Source: Sphingopyxis sp. JAI128
GTDB lineage: Bacteria > Pseudomonadota > Alphaproteobacteria > Sphingomonadales > Sphingomonadaceae
Reading direction: 5' to 3'
Assembly (NCBI RefSeq): GCF_014207235.1
Contig: NZ_JACHDA010000005.1
Coordinates: forward strand, 124,001-188,000
DNA: 64,000 nt
This document shows, piece after piece, positions 17,094 to 25,544 of this stretch (the first letter of the stretch is position 1; every line of letters begins with the position of its first letter). The position numbers and the translations under genes were made by a program. The notes beneath the pieces were generated by a model. That model saw only the letters and a list, made by a program, of their open reading frames with translations. It ran no database searches and was not told the origin of the DNA.

Positions 17094-17240
17094 CCGGAAG
17101 GCTGTCTTCCCGCGGACGGGGCGGCCTAGCGGTCACGAGCACCGGCGGCCGACATTGATGGTCACCGTCTGCCATGGTGCCGTCGCAGCGGCCGGCTGCG
17201 ACGGAGTCGGCCCCGATTCCGGCCATGCAAGGGAGATATC

Positions 17241-17714
17241 ATGCTCGAAACTCTGGTCCTGCCGCTTGCCGTCGCGCACGCCGCCCGCGCGCCCGGGCTA
17301 CCCGCTCCCGCGCGATCGCCGCTCGAGGTGACCACCCTCCTCTTCGAGGCGATTTCCGCAGATGATCGCGGCTTTCTCGACACCCATGTCGACCCGGCGG
17401 GTTCGATCGCCGTCATCATGGCGCGCGACGGGCAGGCACTGCCGCGCCATGCGACGCTCGCCGACTATCTGGCGGTCGATCCGGACGCCGCACCATTTTC
17501 CGAAGAGCTCCACGGCGCGCGCGAGATCGTCGGCGAGCGCTTCGCGACCGTCGTCGGGCGCTACAGCTACCGGATAGATGGACGGCTCCATCATTGCGGC
17601 GAGGTAGCCGCCGGCCTGCGCCGCGCGGGCGACCGCTGGATCATCGGGACGCTGCAGTACAGCGTCGAGACCGATTGTACGGAGCAAGCAGCAGCGTTGG
17701 GTGCCCATCGCTGA
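17241..17714 (+). CDS. NTF2-like small protein
   Basis: 157-aa protein with the NTF2/SnoaL-like pattern LEVTTLLFEAISADDRGFLDTHVDPAGSIAVI, a central ARDGQALPRHATLADYLAV and terminal strands VGRYSYRIDGRLHHCGEVAAGLRR and WIIGTLQYSVETDC. The first 20 residues are hydrophobic but lack a clear cleavage site. GGGAGATATC precedes ATG 17241. It is the third NTF2-like protein in the first 18 kb; the function is unknown. Confidence 0.8.
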   Translation: MLETLVLPLAVAHAARAPGLPAPARSPLEVTTLLFEAISADDRGFLDTHVDPAGSIAVIMARDGQALPRHATLADYLAVDPDAAPFSEELHGAREIVGERFATVVGRYSYRIDGRLHHCGEVAAGLRRAGDRWIIGTLQYSVETDCTEQAAALGAHR

Positions 17715-17716
17715 AA

Positions 17717-17745
17717 GAAAAAAGGAGGGCGGCAAGCCGCCCTCC
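17717..17745 (-). terminator. Intrinsic terminator of the secreted hydrolase gene
   Basis: Read on the reverse strand: a perfect 10-bp stem (GGAGGGCGGC with GCCGCCCTCC, 17724-17745) followed at once by TTTTTTCTTTC. It lies 120 bp downstream of the stop at 17868. Confidence 0.88.
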
Positions 17746-17867
17746 AGGGGAGAGGATACCGAGATGCCCGGTACCGGAGCAGGGAAGCGCGTCCGCTAGG
17801 CGTGCAGGGCGAAGTCCTGAAGATGTAGGGATGTCGAACGGGAAGACCGACAGAATTCGGGACCCCA

Positions 17868-18953
17868 TCACTGGGCCTTCGCCAAAGGCAGCACATCGCG
17901 GAGCAAAGCAGCGAAGAAATGCCCCGGCTCCTCGACCATCGGCATATGCGCCGAATGTTCGAGCCAGATAAGCCTTTTAGATGGCGCCTTGACCTGTGCG
18001 AACCACTCAGCCGCCACCGGCGAAGGGACAGTATAGTCATGCCGTCCGAGCAGAAAGACTATGGGCACGTCCAACTTGTGGACCGACTTGAAGCTGACAT
18101 CGGCGAGACGTGGCCAGAGCGTGGTAACCGAAAACTCGCTGCCCCGGCCCCATGCCTGCCGGTCGGCTTCGGTGTATTCGGGCGAGAGGCGCGGGGTTTG
18201 GAAATAATAGGTGAGGTCGGGCTTGTTGTGGATGAGCGAGCCATAAGGGATGGCATATTTGCGCCAGCCGTCGGCCTTGGCGATGGTGAACTCGCCCTGC
18301 GGATAGGGGGCGAGCGCGTCGATTGCGGCGACCGCCTCCGCGTTACCCGCCGCGACCGCTTGGGCGCGGGTCCAAGCCATGCCGGCCTTTTCTCCATCGC
18401 GAAAATTGATACCTTGTCCGACGCCGACATAGGCGTAGAGCAGGTCGGGGCGCTTCACCGCGACCGACAGGCCGACGATCGAGCCCCAGCTGTGGCCCAT
18501 CAGCACCACCTTGCGCTTGCCATAGCGCTTCTTCAGCAACTCGATCAGCTCGATGGCGTCGTCACGATAGCGTTCGGGCGTCAGCGTTGGTGCGAGCGTC
18601 GTCGGATCGTTCAGCGGATAACTGCGTCCTGCGCCGCGCTGGTCATACTGGACGACAGTGAAGACATCCTCCCACGGTCGCTGGAAGGCCCAGGCGAAGG
18701 GCATCTCGACGGCTCCGGGACCACCGTGGACAAAGATCAGGATCGGATTGTCGCGGTCCGACCCGCGCACGTTCACGATCTGCCGCGCGCCGCCGAGCGT
18801 CACCTGAAAGGTTTCCTGCACGCCGTTCGGGCTGACAATCTTGCCGATATCGGCGACAATTGCGCGTGCCGGAGCGTAGGCGTCGCCGGTCTGAGCGCCG
18901 ACGGGAGATGTGAGAATGGCGAGCAGCGCGAGCGCCGCAAAACGTAGAATCAT
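17868..18953 (-). CDS. Secreted alpha/beta hydrolase, proline iminopeptidase-like
   Basis: 361-aa exported hydrolase. A signal peptide (MILRFAALALLAILTSPVGA) is followed by the fold's hallmarks: oxyanion HGGPG, YDQRGAGRS, nucleophile Ser in MGHSWGS, acid Asp in LLGRHDYTVP and base His in EHSAHMPMVEEP. The HGGPG and DQRGAGRS motifs are those of the S33 peptidase/proline iminopeptidase group, so it may be a peptidase or an esterase. It is monocistronic with its own intrinsic terminator. Confidence 0.9.
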   Translation of the reverse strand: MILRFAALALLAILTSPVGAQTGDAYAPARAIVADIGKIVSPNGVQETFQVTLGGARQIVNVRGSDRDNPILIFVHGGPGAVEMPFAWAFQRPWEDVFTVVQYDQRGAGRSYPLNDPTTLAPTLTPERYRDDAIELIELLKKRYGKRKVVLMGHSWGSIVGLSVAVKRPDLLYAYVGVGQGINFRDGEKAGMAWTRAQAVAAGNAEAVAAIDALAPYPQGEFTIAKADGWRKYAIPYGSLIHNKPDLTYYFQTPRLSPEYTEADRQAWGRGSEFSVTTLWPRLADVSFKSVHKLDVPIVFLLGRHDYTVPSPVAAEWFAQVKAPSKRLIWLEHSAHMPMVEEPGHFFAALLRDVLPLAKAQ

Positions 18954-19054
18954 GGAAGCACTACTCTAAGTACCGGATCAGGAAAGCCGGTCCACCGAAC
19001 CGGAAAGTTGTGCCGGCGGCCGGCCGGGGAGCCATCGGCCGCCGGCAGCGGCCG

Positions 19055-19513
19055 TTACCGGTCGCGATAGGTAGCGATGGTGTCGCGGAAGGAGCGCATC
19101 TCGGCCTTGTCGATGACATTGTCGCCATTGGCGTCCGCGCGATCGAACATGATCGCCCGGCCCCCGACGAACTCGTCGCGGCTGATCCGCCCGTCGCCAT
19201 CGGTGTCGATGAAGTCCATCGCCTGCTGAAGGCGCTCGCCGGCGCCTCCGCCGCCGCGGTTCCGCCCGAACCGTCGGCCCGAGGCGTCTGCCTTGTCGAG
19301 ATAGCCGTCCTTGTTGCGGTCGAACTGTTCGAAGCTCCGGCTGCGCGCTTCGGTATATTCGGCGCGGGTGATCCGGCCGTCGCCGTCGAGATCGGCGCGC
19401 TCGAGCATCTGCGTCGGGTCGCGCATCTGCGGCTGCGCGCGTGCGACCGACGAGATGGCGGCCATGCAGCCGCAGAGCATGAAAGCGGAGGCCAGGGTAA
19501 GACCGAGACGCAT
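19055..19513 (-). CDS. Exported EF-hand protein (four calcium loops)
   Basis: 152-aa periplasmic protein with four EF-hand loops: DLDGDGRITRAE, DRNKDGYLDKAD, DTDGDGRISRDE and DANGDNVIDKAE. Each keeps Asp at loop positions 1, 3 and 5 or close substitutes and an acidic residue at 12, so calcium binding is likely. A signal peptide with an LCGC segment comes first. ATG 19513 is chosen because AAAGG lies 8 nt upstream; an earlier in-frame ATG at 19531 has no such site. It lies 19 bp downstream of the repetitive secreted protein gene, probably in one operon, divergent from an OmpR-type two-component pair. Confidence 0.9.
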   Translation of the reverse strand: MRLGLTLASAFMLCGCMAAISSVARAQPQMRDPTQMLERADLDGDGRITRAEYTEARSRSFEQFDRNKDGYLDKADASGRRFGRNRGGGGAGERLQQAMDFIDTDGDGRISRDEFVGGRAIMFDRADANGDNVIDKAEMRSFRDTIATYRDR

Positions 19514-19532
19514 GACTGGAACCTTTCTCATC

Positions 19533-20108
19533 TTAGCGGGGACGCGGCACGGTGCGGGTGCGGCTCACCTCGCGGCCCGAGTTGGTGGTGGCGTTGCGGT
19601 TGATCGTGACGCTGTCCTCGCCGACCGATACGTCGCGCGTCGCGGTGTAGCCGCGGCCGTTCGACGTCGAAGCACCGCGCGACTTGGAATAGCCGTCCTC
19701 GGTCCGGTAGATCGTGCTCCAGCCCGACTGGCTGTTGCCATTGGCACCGGTGCGGGTGTGCTGCCGGCTGACCGAATTGTCGGCATTGCGCGTGACGCTG
19801 CCGGTCCTCCGGACCTCGCTGCCGTTCGCCTTGCGGCGCTGGACATCGTTGGTGATCGTGCCGTCGCCACGCGTCGTCGTGCGAGTCTGGCGATAGCCGT
19901 GGCCGCCACCGGTCAGGACACCGCGCGACACGACGGTCCGGCCGGGTTCGCGCGAGACGTGGCGGCCGCTGATATAGCCGCCGCCGTGCGGACCGCGGCC
20001 CGCACTGAGGCGGCCGTGCTCGCGGGCTTCGACCGGCGTTGCCGCTATGGGGGCGATCCCGGTCATCAACAGGGCGACGGCCAGGATTGGCTTTTGAAGA
20101 CTTAACAT
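19533..20108 (-). CDS. Repetitive secreted Thr/Arg/Gly-rich protein of unknown function
   Basis: 191-aa protein with a signal peptide (LAVALLMTGIAPIAATPVEA). The mature chain is low in hydrophobic residues and rich in Arg, Thr, Gly, Ser and Asn. It contains loose repeats such as RQTRTTTRGDGTITNDVQRR, TGSVTRNADNSVSRQHTRTG and TRDVSVGEDSVTINRNATT, resembling beta-strand or disordered envelope proteins. I do not recognise a family. AGGAG lies 8 nt before ATG 20108. The EF-hand gene follows 19 bp downstream, and the response regulator is divergent (about 140 bp), which suggests control by that system. Confidence 0.78.
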   Translation of the reverse strand: MLSLQKPILAVALLMTGIAPIAATPVEAREHGRLSAGRGPHGGGYISGRHVSREPGRTVVSRGVLTGGGHGYRQTRTTTRGDGTITNDVQRRKANGSEVRRTGSVTRNADNSVSRQHTRTGANGNSQSGWSTIYRTEDGYSKSRGASTSNGRGYTATRDVSVGEDSVTINRNATTNSGREVSRTRTVPRPR

Positions 20109-20251
20109 GATTTACTCCTGTGCAAGTTCAATAGGCCCTTTCTCCATTCGCGCTGTGAGGGCTGCTTGAACCGGCGGTAAGGAACCGCAACGAAATGTAA
20201 CCGCCGCCGCTTCGGGCTTGAGGGGGCGGGCGATTATGGAAGATGTGCGCC

Positions 20252-20995
20252 ATGGCCAGCCCCCCAACCTCGGAAAGCCGCACCCTGGTTGCCGTCGTCG
20301 AGGACGACGACGACATCGCCGAACTCGTCTCCGACCTTCTCGAGCGCGAGGGCTATGACGTCGCGCGTTGCCGGACCGGTCACGAACTCGACCGCCTCGG
20401 CGACCGGCGACGGATCGATCTCGTGCTGCTCGATCTCATGCTTCCCGGCGAAGACGGTCTCTCGATATGCCGCCGCCTGCACGGCGCATCGGTGCGGGTC
20501 CCGGTAATCATCGTGACCGCCAAGGGTGACGACATCGACCGGATTCTCGGGCTCGAGATCGGCGCCGACGATTATCTCGCAAAACCCTTCAACCCCCGTG
20601 AGCTGGTGGCGCGGGTCCGTGCGGTGCTCCGGCGGACACGCGACATCCACCGGCCAGCGCCGATCGCCGGGAGCCATTATGCCTTCGAGGGCTGGACGCT
20701 CGACGCGGGCTCGCGGCTGCTCCGCGACCCCGGCGGGCAGGAAGTGCTGCTCACCGGCGGCGAGTTCGACCTGCTGCTGGTTTTCCTCGACCACCCGCAG
20801 CGCGTGCTCAGCCGCGACCAGCTCCTCGACTGGACCCGCGGCCGTGACAGCGGACCGTTCGACCGGACGATCGATGTTCAGCTGAGCCGGCTCCGCCGCA
20901 AGCTCGGTGACGATCCGAAGGCGCCGCGGATGATCAGGACCGTACGCGGCGGCGGCTATCTGTTCGCGCCCGTCGTCGAGCGGCGGCGCGGATGA
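20252..20995 (+). CDS. OmpR/PhoB-type response regulator
   Basis: Two-component DNA-binding response regulator (247 aa). The receiver domain (about 8-120) has the acidic pair EDDDD, phospho-acceptor Asp in LVLLDLMLPGEDG, Thr in IIVTAKGDD and Lys in DYLAKPFNP. The C-terminal winged helix (about 135-240) has LTGGEFDLLLVFLDHP, VLSRDQLLDWTRG and RTIDVQLSRLRRKLGDDPK, then TVRGGGYLF. GGAAG precedes ATG 20252 by 9 nt. It is coupled to the kinase gene by a 4-nt overlap and divergent from the EF-hand operon. Confidence 0.96.
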   Translation: MASPPTSESRTLVAVVEDDDDIAELVSDLLEREGYDVARCRTGHELDRLGDRRRIDLVLLDLMLPGEDGLSICRRLHGASVRVPVIIVTAKGDDIDRILGLEIGADDYLAKPFNPRELVARVRAVLRRTRDIHRPAPIAGSHYAFEGWTLDAGSRLLRDPGGQEVLLTGGEFDLLLVFLDHPQRVLSRDQLLDWTRGRDSGPFDRTIDVQLSRLRRKLGDDPKAPRMIRTVRGGGYLFAPVVERRRG

Positions 20996-22365
20996 TGCGC
21001 AGGCTCGCCGGCAGCCTCCTCTTCCGGATCGCGCTGCTGTTCGTCGCCGGTCTGCTCGCGCTGCAGATCGCGATTCTCGCTGCGACCATGTGGCCCGACC
21101 GGCGGCCGATGGTGTTCCGGATGATCTCGCCTTCGGACGCGAGGGAGGTCGTCGAGGCGATCGAGGAGGCGCCCCCGTCTCTCCGGCACAAGATCGCGGC
21201 GGCTGCGGGAAACACGGGGACCACGGTCGAGCTCCTGGAGAATTTCCCCCACGAGCATGGCGGCCTCGGCGGCGTATCGGGGGCGCCGCGCCTCGAAAAG
21301 CTGTTCGCCGATTATCCCAAGGCGCTCGATGGTCGCCCGATCCGGGTCCAGACCCGCGGCGGGACGCTGTTCGCGAGGCCCGCCGGGTCCAACGCGCCGC
21401 CACGCGGCCCGATCCGCATCCTTATCGGGTTGCGCACGGGCGAAGTGGTGGCGATCGAGCGCGCGCCGGTCATCCTTCAGCTGCTCGCCTCGCGCTACCT
21501 TTATATCGCGCTCGTCGCAGCGCTTGTTCTTGTCGCCCTTCTGCTCCTGCTGCTTTGGCAGGTCGTCCGTCCGATCGCGAAGCTGTCGCGTGCGGCCGAG
21601 CGTCTCGAGGGCAACCTCGACGGGCCCGACCTCGCTGTCGGTGGTGCACGCGAGGTGCGCGCGCTCGCAGACGCGCTCAATCATATGCGGCGTCGCGTCG
21701 GAGGGCTGATCGAGGATCGCACGCGGATGCTCGCGGCGATCGCGCACGACCTTCGCACCTATATCACGCGGCTGCGCCTCCGCGCCGAACATATCGGCGA
21801 CGCCCGGCACCGGGACCGCGCGATCAGCGACATCGAAGAAATGGCGCGACTGCTCGACGATATATTGCTCTTCGCGAAAAGCGCGGCCAGCGCTGCGGTC
21901 CCGGCGCCGGTGATCGATCTTTGCGCCGAGACTTCCGACTATGTGCGCGTTCGCCGCGAGACCGGCGATCCGGTCCAGCTTGCCGACGGACCGGCAATGC
22001 TGAAAATCCATTGCCCGCCGATCGCGCTGCGGCGGATGCTTTCGAACCTCATCGACAATGCGCTGCGCTACGGAACCGAGGCAACCCTCGACCTCAAGCG
22101 CGACGGTACCGATGCGCTGCTCACCGTCTCGGACAATGGGCCCGGCATCGCGCCCGAACTGATCGATAGGCTCACCCAGCCTTTCGAGCGGATCGAAAGC
22201 TCGCGCGGACGCCACAGTGGCGGGGCAGGCCTCGGCCTCTCGATTGTTCGCGCGCTGGCAGAAAGCCACGGCGGCCGGTTCGATCTCACCAACCGGCCCG
22301 AGGGCGGGCTGCGCGCCACGCTTTGCCTGCCGCTCGCCGAGGCGTCTCCGGAATTGGACGGCTAG
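20992..22365 (+). CDS. EnvZ-like sensor histidine kinase with unusual H-box
   Basis: 457-aa membrane kinase: TM1 about 12-34, a periplasmic domain to about 160, TM2 about 168-190, HAMP (about 190-242), HisKA and HATPase_c. The ATP-binding part has the N-box LIDNALRYG, G1 DNGPGIAP, F-box QPFERIESSRGR and G2 GGAGLGLSIVRALAE. The H-box reads AIAHDLRTYITRLRLRAE: the His is kept, but the almost invariant Pro after HDLRT is Tyr. This may change the balance of kinase and phosphatase activity. It is co-translated with the OmpR-type regulator. The signal is unknown; calcium is possible given the EF-hand neighbours. Confidence 0.95.
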   Translation: MMRRLAGSLLFRIALLFVAGLLALQIAILAATMWPDRRPMVFRMISPSDAREVVEAIEEAPPSLRHKIAAAAGNTGTTVELLENFPHEHGGLGGVSGAPRLEKLFADYPKALDGRPIRVQTRGGTLFARPAGSNAPPRGPIRILIGLRTGEVVAIERAPVILQLLASRYLYIALVAALVLVALLLLLLWQVVRPIAKLSRAAERLEGNLDGPDLAVGGAREVRALADALNHMRRRVGGLIEDRTRMLAAIAHDLRTYITRLRLRAEHIGDARHRDRAISDIEEMARLLDDILLFAKSAASAAVPAPVIDLCAETSDYVRVRRETGDPVQLADGPAMLKIHCPPIALRRMLSNLIDNALRYGTEATLDLKRDGTDALLTVSDNGPGIAPELIDRLTQPFERIESSRGRHSGGAGLGLSIVRALAESHGGRFDLTNRPEGGLRATLCLPLAEASPELDG

Positions 22366-22427
22366 AAGCTGATAAGATCGATGCGATCTGCCTGTTAGCA
22401 GGCCCTTCCGCTTGACCTGCGAATAAA

Positions 22428-22448
22428 TTTTTACCATGGGTATGTTTT
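22428..22448. promoter_or_regulatory. Putative operator shared with the tandem-TetR gene
   Basis: Upstream of the SDR gene: TTTTTAC, five bases, then GGTATGTTTT, with TACC and GGTA as half sites. The same layout and spacing, with 18 of 21 bases identical, occurs at 29356-29376 upstream of the tandem-TetR gene. Inferred regulator site. Confidence 0.45.
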
Positions 22449-22460
22449 GGGAGCTGAGCC

Positions 22461-23279
22461 ATGACATTCTCTTATGCGTCGGGAACGACCGTCGTCACGG
22501 GTGCCGGTAGCGGCATCGGCGCCGCGCTGGCGGTCGAGCTCGCCGCGCGCGGGGCTTCGCTTGCCCTCGTCGACATCAACGAAGGCGGCCTGACCGACAC
22601 GCATGCGAGGCTCTCGGTCGCGGGTTACCGCGCCGCCGCCTATCGCGCCGATCTCGGGAGCGCCGCGGACATTGAGGCGCTCGGCACCCGGCTCGCCGCG
22701 GAACATTCGGATATCAATGCGCTCGTCAACAATGCCGGTGTCGGTATCGTCGGGATGATAGACCAGACGAGCGTCGAGGATTTCGAGAGCCTGTTCGCGG
22801 TTAACTTCTGGGGCCCGGTGCGTCTTACCAAGCAGCTTCTGCCGACGCTTCGTGCGGCGGGTCCGGCGCGGATCGTCAATGTCTCGAGCATCCTCGGCAT
22901 CGTCGCGGCACCGGGGCAGGCGCCTTATGTCGCGTCGAAGTTCGCGCTGCGCGGGTTCAGCGAAACGCTTGCCGCGGAGCTCTGGAACTCGGGCGTCGAA
23001 GTCTCGACGGTCTACCCTGGCGGGATCGCGACGGGGATCGCGCGCTCGGCCCGGCTCGCCTCGGGCGTCGATCCCGTCCAGGCACGTTCCGATCTCGAAG
23101 ACTATGCGAAAATCCTCGCGACAAGTCCCGCCGACGCCGCTCGGCAGATCGCCGACGGCGCGGCACGCGGCCAGGCGCGAATCCTGATCGGGAAGGACGC
23201 GCGCCGCGCCGACCGGCTGCAGCGGCTGGCGCCGGCGCGCTATCCGGCGATTATCCGCCGTCTGATCGGAGCGCGCTAG
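22461..23279 (+). CDS. Short-chain dehydrogenase/reductase
   Basis: 272-aa NAD(P)-dependent oxidoreductase of the classical SDR type. Visible are the TGAGSGIGAALA cofactor loop, the LVDINEG end of beta2 (the Asp suggests NAD preference), NNAG, the catalytic Ser in NVSSILG, and Tyr/Lys in YVASK. PGGIATGIA and a C-terminal basic helix follow. GGGAGCTGAGCC precedes ATG 22461. It converges with the MmyB-type regulator gene; the stops are 4 bp apart. An operator-like motif just upstream matches one before the tandem-TetR gene. Confidence 0.94.
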   Translation: MTFSYASGTTVVTGAGSGIGAALAVELAARGASLALVDINEGGLTDTHARLSVAGYRAAAYRADLGSAADIEALGTRLAAEHSDINALVNNAGVGIVGMIDQTSVEDFESLFAVNFWGPVRLTKQLLPTLRAAGPARIVNVSSILGIVAAPGQAPYVASKFALRGFSETLAAELWNSGVEVSTVYPGGIATGIARSARLASGVDPVQARSDLEDYAKILATSPADAARQIADGAARGQARILIGKDARRADRLQRLAPARYPAIIRRLIGAR

Positions 23280-23283
23280 GCGA

Positions 23284-24132
23284 TCAATAAGGGCAGAGCG
23301 GGTGCCGCGTCCCCGGGAGGCGGTGAAGGTCCGCCCCCGTGAGCAACCACTTGCCGCTTTCGGGATAGGCAAATTGGACGATCGGGGGGCGAGCACCCCC
23401 GAACGGAAACAGTCCCGCCATCATGTGGACGATGTGCGCCGTGCGTGCCTCGGCCCCGGTGCCGACGCGTACGGTGTATCCGAGGCGCGAAGGCGCGAGC
23501 CCGCGGCGCACCCAGTCGTCGGGAACCGAAGGCATCGCAAGCATCTCGCGTAGCAGGCGTCCCGCCTCGGGATCCTGGTGGATCAGCGCCTCCTGCTTGA
23601 GCGCGGTCAGGAACATGGCCGCGATGTCTTCCCAGTCGTCGAGATAGCGCCGCCATCCCTGCTCGTGGAGCAGCAGGCGCAGCGCGTTGAGATCGGGTGC
23701 GTCGGCGAGTGCGCCCAAGGCGCGGCGATGCAGCATAACCCAGGCCTTGTTGACGAGGCGGATATTGCCGAGCGCGTCGAGCACCGCCGCCGGATGCGGG
23801 TCGGTTTGCCGGAGCAGCAGCACGAGTGTGGCATCGTCGGCGAGACCGGCCGACGCGCCGGCCAGCGGCGGCACATGGCCCGCCGCCAGCATGAGGGTGG
23901 CGGCTTCGCGTGGAGGGAGTCCGAGCGCACGTGCAAGACCGCTCGCCACCCCCTCGCCGGCAGCGGTGCGGCCATTCTCGAGGAAACTGATATGCCGCGG
24001 CGAGACCCCGGCGCGGCCCGCGAGCTCCTCCTGGCTGAGGCCGAACGAAGTCCGCCAGAAGCGAAGGACGCCCCCGAAACCCGCCGGGGACGCCTTCGCC
24101 GATACCGGGTTGCCGGGCCGCGCTGCCGTCAC
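23284..24132 (-). CDS. XRE-family regulator with MmyB-like ligand domain
   Basis: About 282-aa cytoplasmic transcription factor. An N-terminal HTH (about 20-80: VLRFWRTSFGLSQEELAGRAGVS, then HISFLENGR) is joined to a PAS-like MmyB ligand-binding domain (about 100-280: ALGNIRLVNKAW, RRYLDDWEDIAAMFLTAL, HIVHMMAGLFPFG, SGKWLLTGADLHRLPGT). Members often control a neighbouring SDR gene, and one converges here. GTG 24132 is chosen because it overlaps the preceding stop as GTGA; ATG 24168 and 24198 are alternatives. It is the last gene of an operon of overlapping genes that begins with a TonB receptor. Confidence 0.9.
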   Translation of the reverse strand: MTAARPGNPVSAKASPAGFGGVLRFWRTSFGLSQEELAGRAGVSPRHISFLENGRTAAGEGVASGLARALGLPPREAATLMLAAGHVPPLAGASAGLADDATLVLLLRQTDPHPAAVLDALGNIRLVNKAWVMLHRRALGALADAPDLNALRLLLHEQGWRRYLDDWEDIAAMFLTALKQEALIHQDPEAGRLLREMLAMPSVPDDWVRRGLAPSRLGYTVRVGTGAEARTAHIVHMMAGLFPFGGARPPIVQFAYPESGKWLLTGADLHRLPGTRHPLCPY

Positions 24133-25544
24133 GGCGTGGCGAGCGGCAGGACCGGTGGCGGCGACCATTGCTTGCGAAGCAGTTTTTCCTCGGGCCAATA
24201 GGCTCTCAGCGACAGGGCGAACTTGCCTGATGCCGGCGAGGGCAGCCAGTTTGCGCGACGCTCCGGGCCCGGGTCGTTCGGCTGAATGAGAATCTCGAGA
24301 CTGCCGTCAGGCGCGTAATGGAGCTTGTCGAACTGGCGGATGGCGTAGCGGCGCAGCGGATGATCGATGAGATAGCCTTCGCGGTCGTAGAGCGTTACCG
24401 ACCAGAACCCCTTCACCGGGGGCAGTTCGCCGGGCGCGAACCGCATCCGGTAAGGCTTGCCGCCGAGAAGGTCCTGTCCCTTTCCGTCGACCGTCGCGTT
24501 GAGATAGATCGCGTCCTCGGGGAGATTGGCAGCGAGCCCGAACGCTGCCACGCCTGCCCGCACCTTGTAGTTGGTGCCATAGTTCCCGATCTTGTCGACG
24601 GCCTCGAAGCCTGCCCAGCCGCTTGGGGTGCGCGTCTTCTCGACGGCCGCCCGCTCGGTCAGAACGCTCCAGACCGCATCGATCCCGCGCTGAAGGTCGG
24701 CCCTGCGCGCCTCGGGCAAGGCATCCCATGGGGTCGGGTTCGCGGGGTCGAGGCCGAGCGGCGCGAGAACATTCTTCACGAAGGGGGCGTCGGCTGCAGC
24801 GGGCGGATTAGCCTGCGCGAGCGCGATGAACCTTTTGTAGAAGGTCTCGGCGCTCATGCGCTTGACGATCTCCATGGGTTCGGTCCGCTTGGCGCCGCGA
24901 CCACGCGGATCGGGGAAGATCGGTCCGAAGCCCGTATCGCCAAGCTTGCTCAGCGGACGCAGGTCGATGCGGTACTGGAAGCGCTGCGCGTCGGACAGAT
25001 CGGCCTCGTCGCGCGCATGGATACGCGCGATCGCCCAGACCATGTTCGTGGGCGACACAAGCTTTTCCATGCCGGCCGGCACCGCACCCTTATAGTCCGG
25101 ACCGACAATCAGAAACTGCTTCGCCTCATTGCCGAGCGTGCGGATTCCGGGCGCCGCGAACACATTCGTCCAGGCATCCATCAGCTGAACGCCATTATAG
25201 CGACCGTTGCTCGCCGGCATCGAGAGGACCATCGGTTCGTTGGCAAGCGACAGCCAGGCGATCGAATAAAGGGTGTCGACATTCGGCCGGATGACCGTGC
25301 GGAAGGTCGCGTCGGCCAGGATCGGAATATTGTACATCCGGTTCGGCTCGGCGTTGACCGCCGCGGGATGCTTGAAGGTTTCCTCGCGCGTCACGTCGGT
25401 GAGCACCAGCGGCATCGCGAAGATATAGGCGTCCGCCGCCGCCTGCACCGCCGCGCGCCGTTCGTGGACGCGCCACGCCAGGAAGCCCCCGACGACAAGC
25501 GCCACGAGCAGGGCGCCGATAACGATCTTCTTGCGACGGGTCAT
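24129..25544 (-). CDS. DUF1254/DUF1214 family membrane-anchored protein
   Basis: 471-aa exported protein with one N-terminal membrane anchor (IVIGALLVALVVGGFLAW). The DUF1254 part (about 35-170) has AYIFAMPLVLTDVTREET, RPNVDTLYSIAWLSLANEP and DAWTNVFAAPG. The DUF1214 part (about 340-460) has YLNATVDGKGQ, KPYRMRFAPGELPPVKGFWSVTLYDREGYLI and SLEILIQPNDPG. The biochemical role of these domains is unknown; they are common near hydrolases in sphingomonads. It overlaps both neighbours by 4 nt, so it is translated together with the serine hydrolase and the MmyB regulator. Confidence 0.93.
   Translation of the reverse strand: MTRRKKIVIGALLVALVVGGFLAWRVHERRAAVQAAADAYIFAMPLVLTDVTREETFKHPAAVNAEPNRMYNIPILADATFRTVIRPNVDTLYSIAWLSLANEPMVLSMPASNGRYNGVQLMDAWTNVFAAPGIRTLGNEAKQFLIVGPDYKGAVPAGMEKLVSPTNMVWAIARIHARDEADLSDAQRFQYRIDLRPLSKLGDTGFGPIFPDPRGRGAKRTEPMEIVKRMSAETFYKRFIALAQANPPAAADAPFVKNVLAPLGLDPANPTPWDALPEARRADLQRGIDAVWSVLTERAAVEKTRTPSGWAGFEAVDKIGNYGTNYKVRAGVAAFGLAANLPEDAIYLNATVDGKGQDLLGGKPYRMRFAPGELPPVKGFWSVTLYDREGYLIDHPLRRYAIRQFDKLHYAPDGSLEILIQPNDPGPERRANWLPSPASGKFALSLRAYWPEEKLLRKQWSPPPVLPLATP

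Noticed and set aside
20956..22467. Reverse-strand open frame of 503 codons
   Set aside because: Antisense to the histidine kinase gene; no domain and biased composition.
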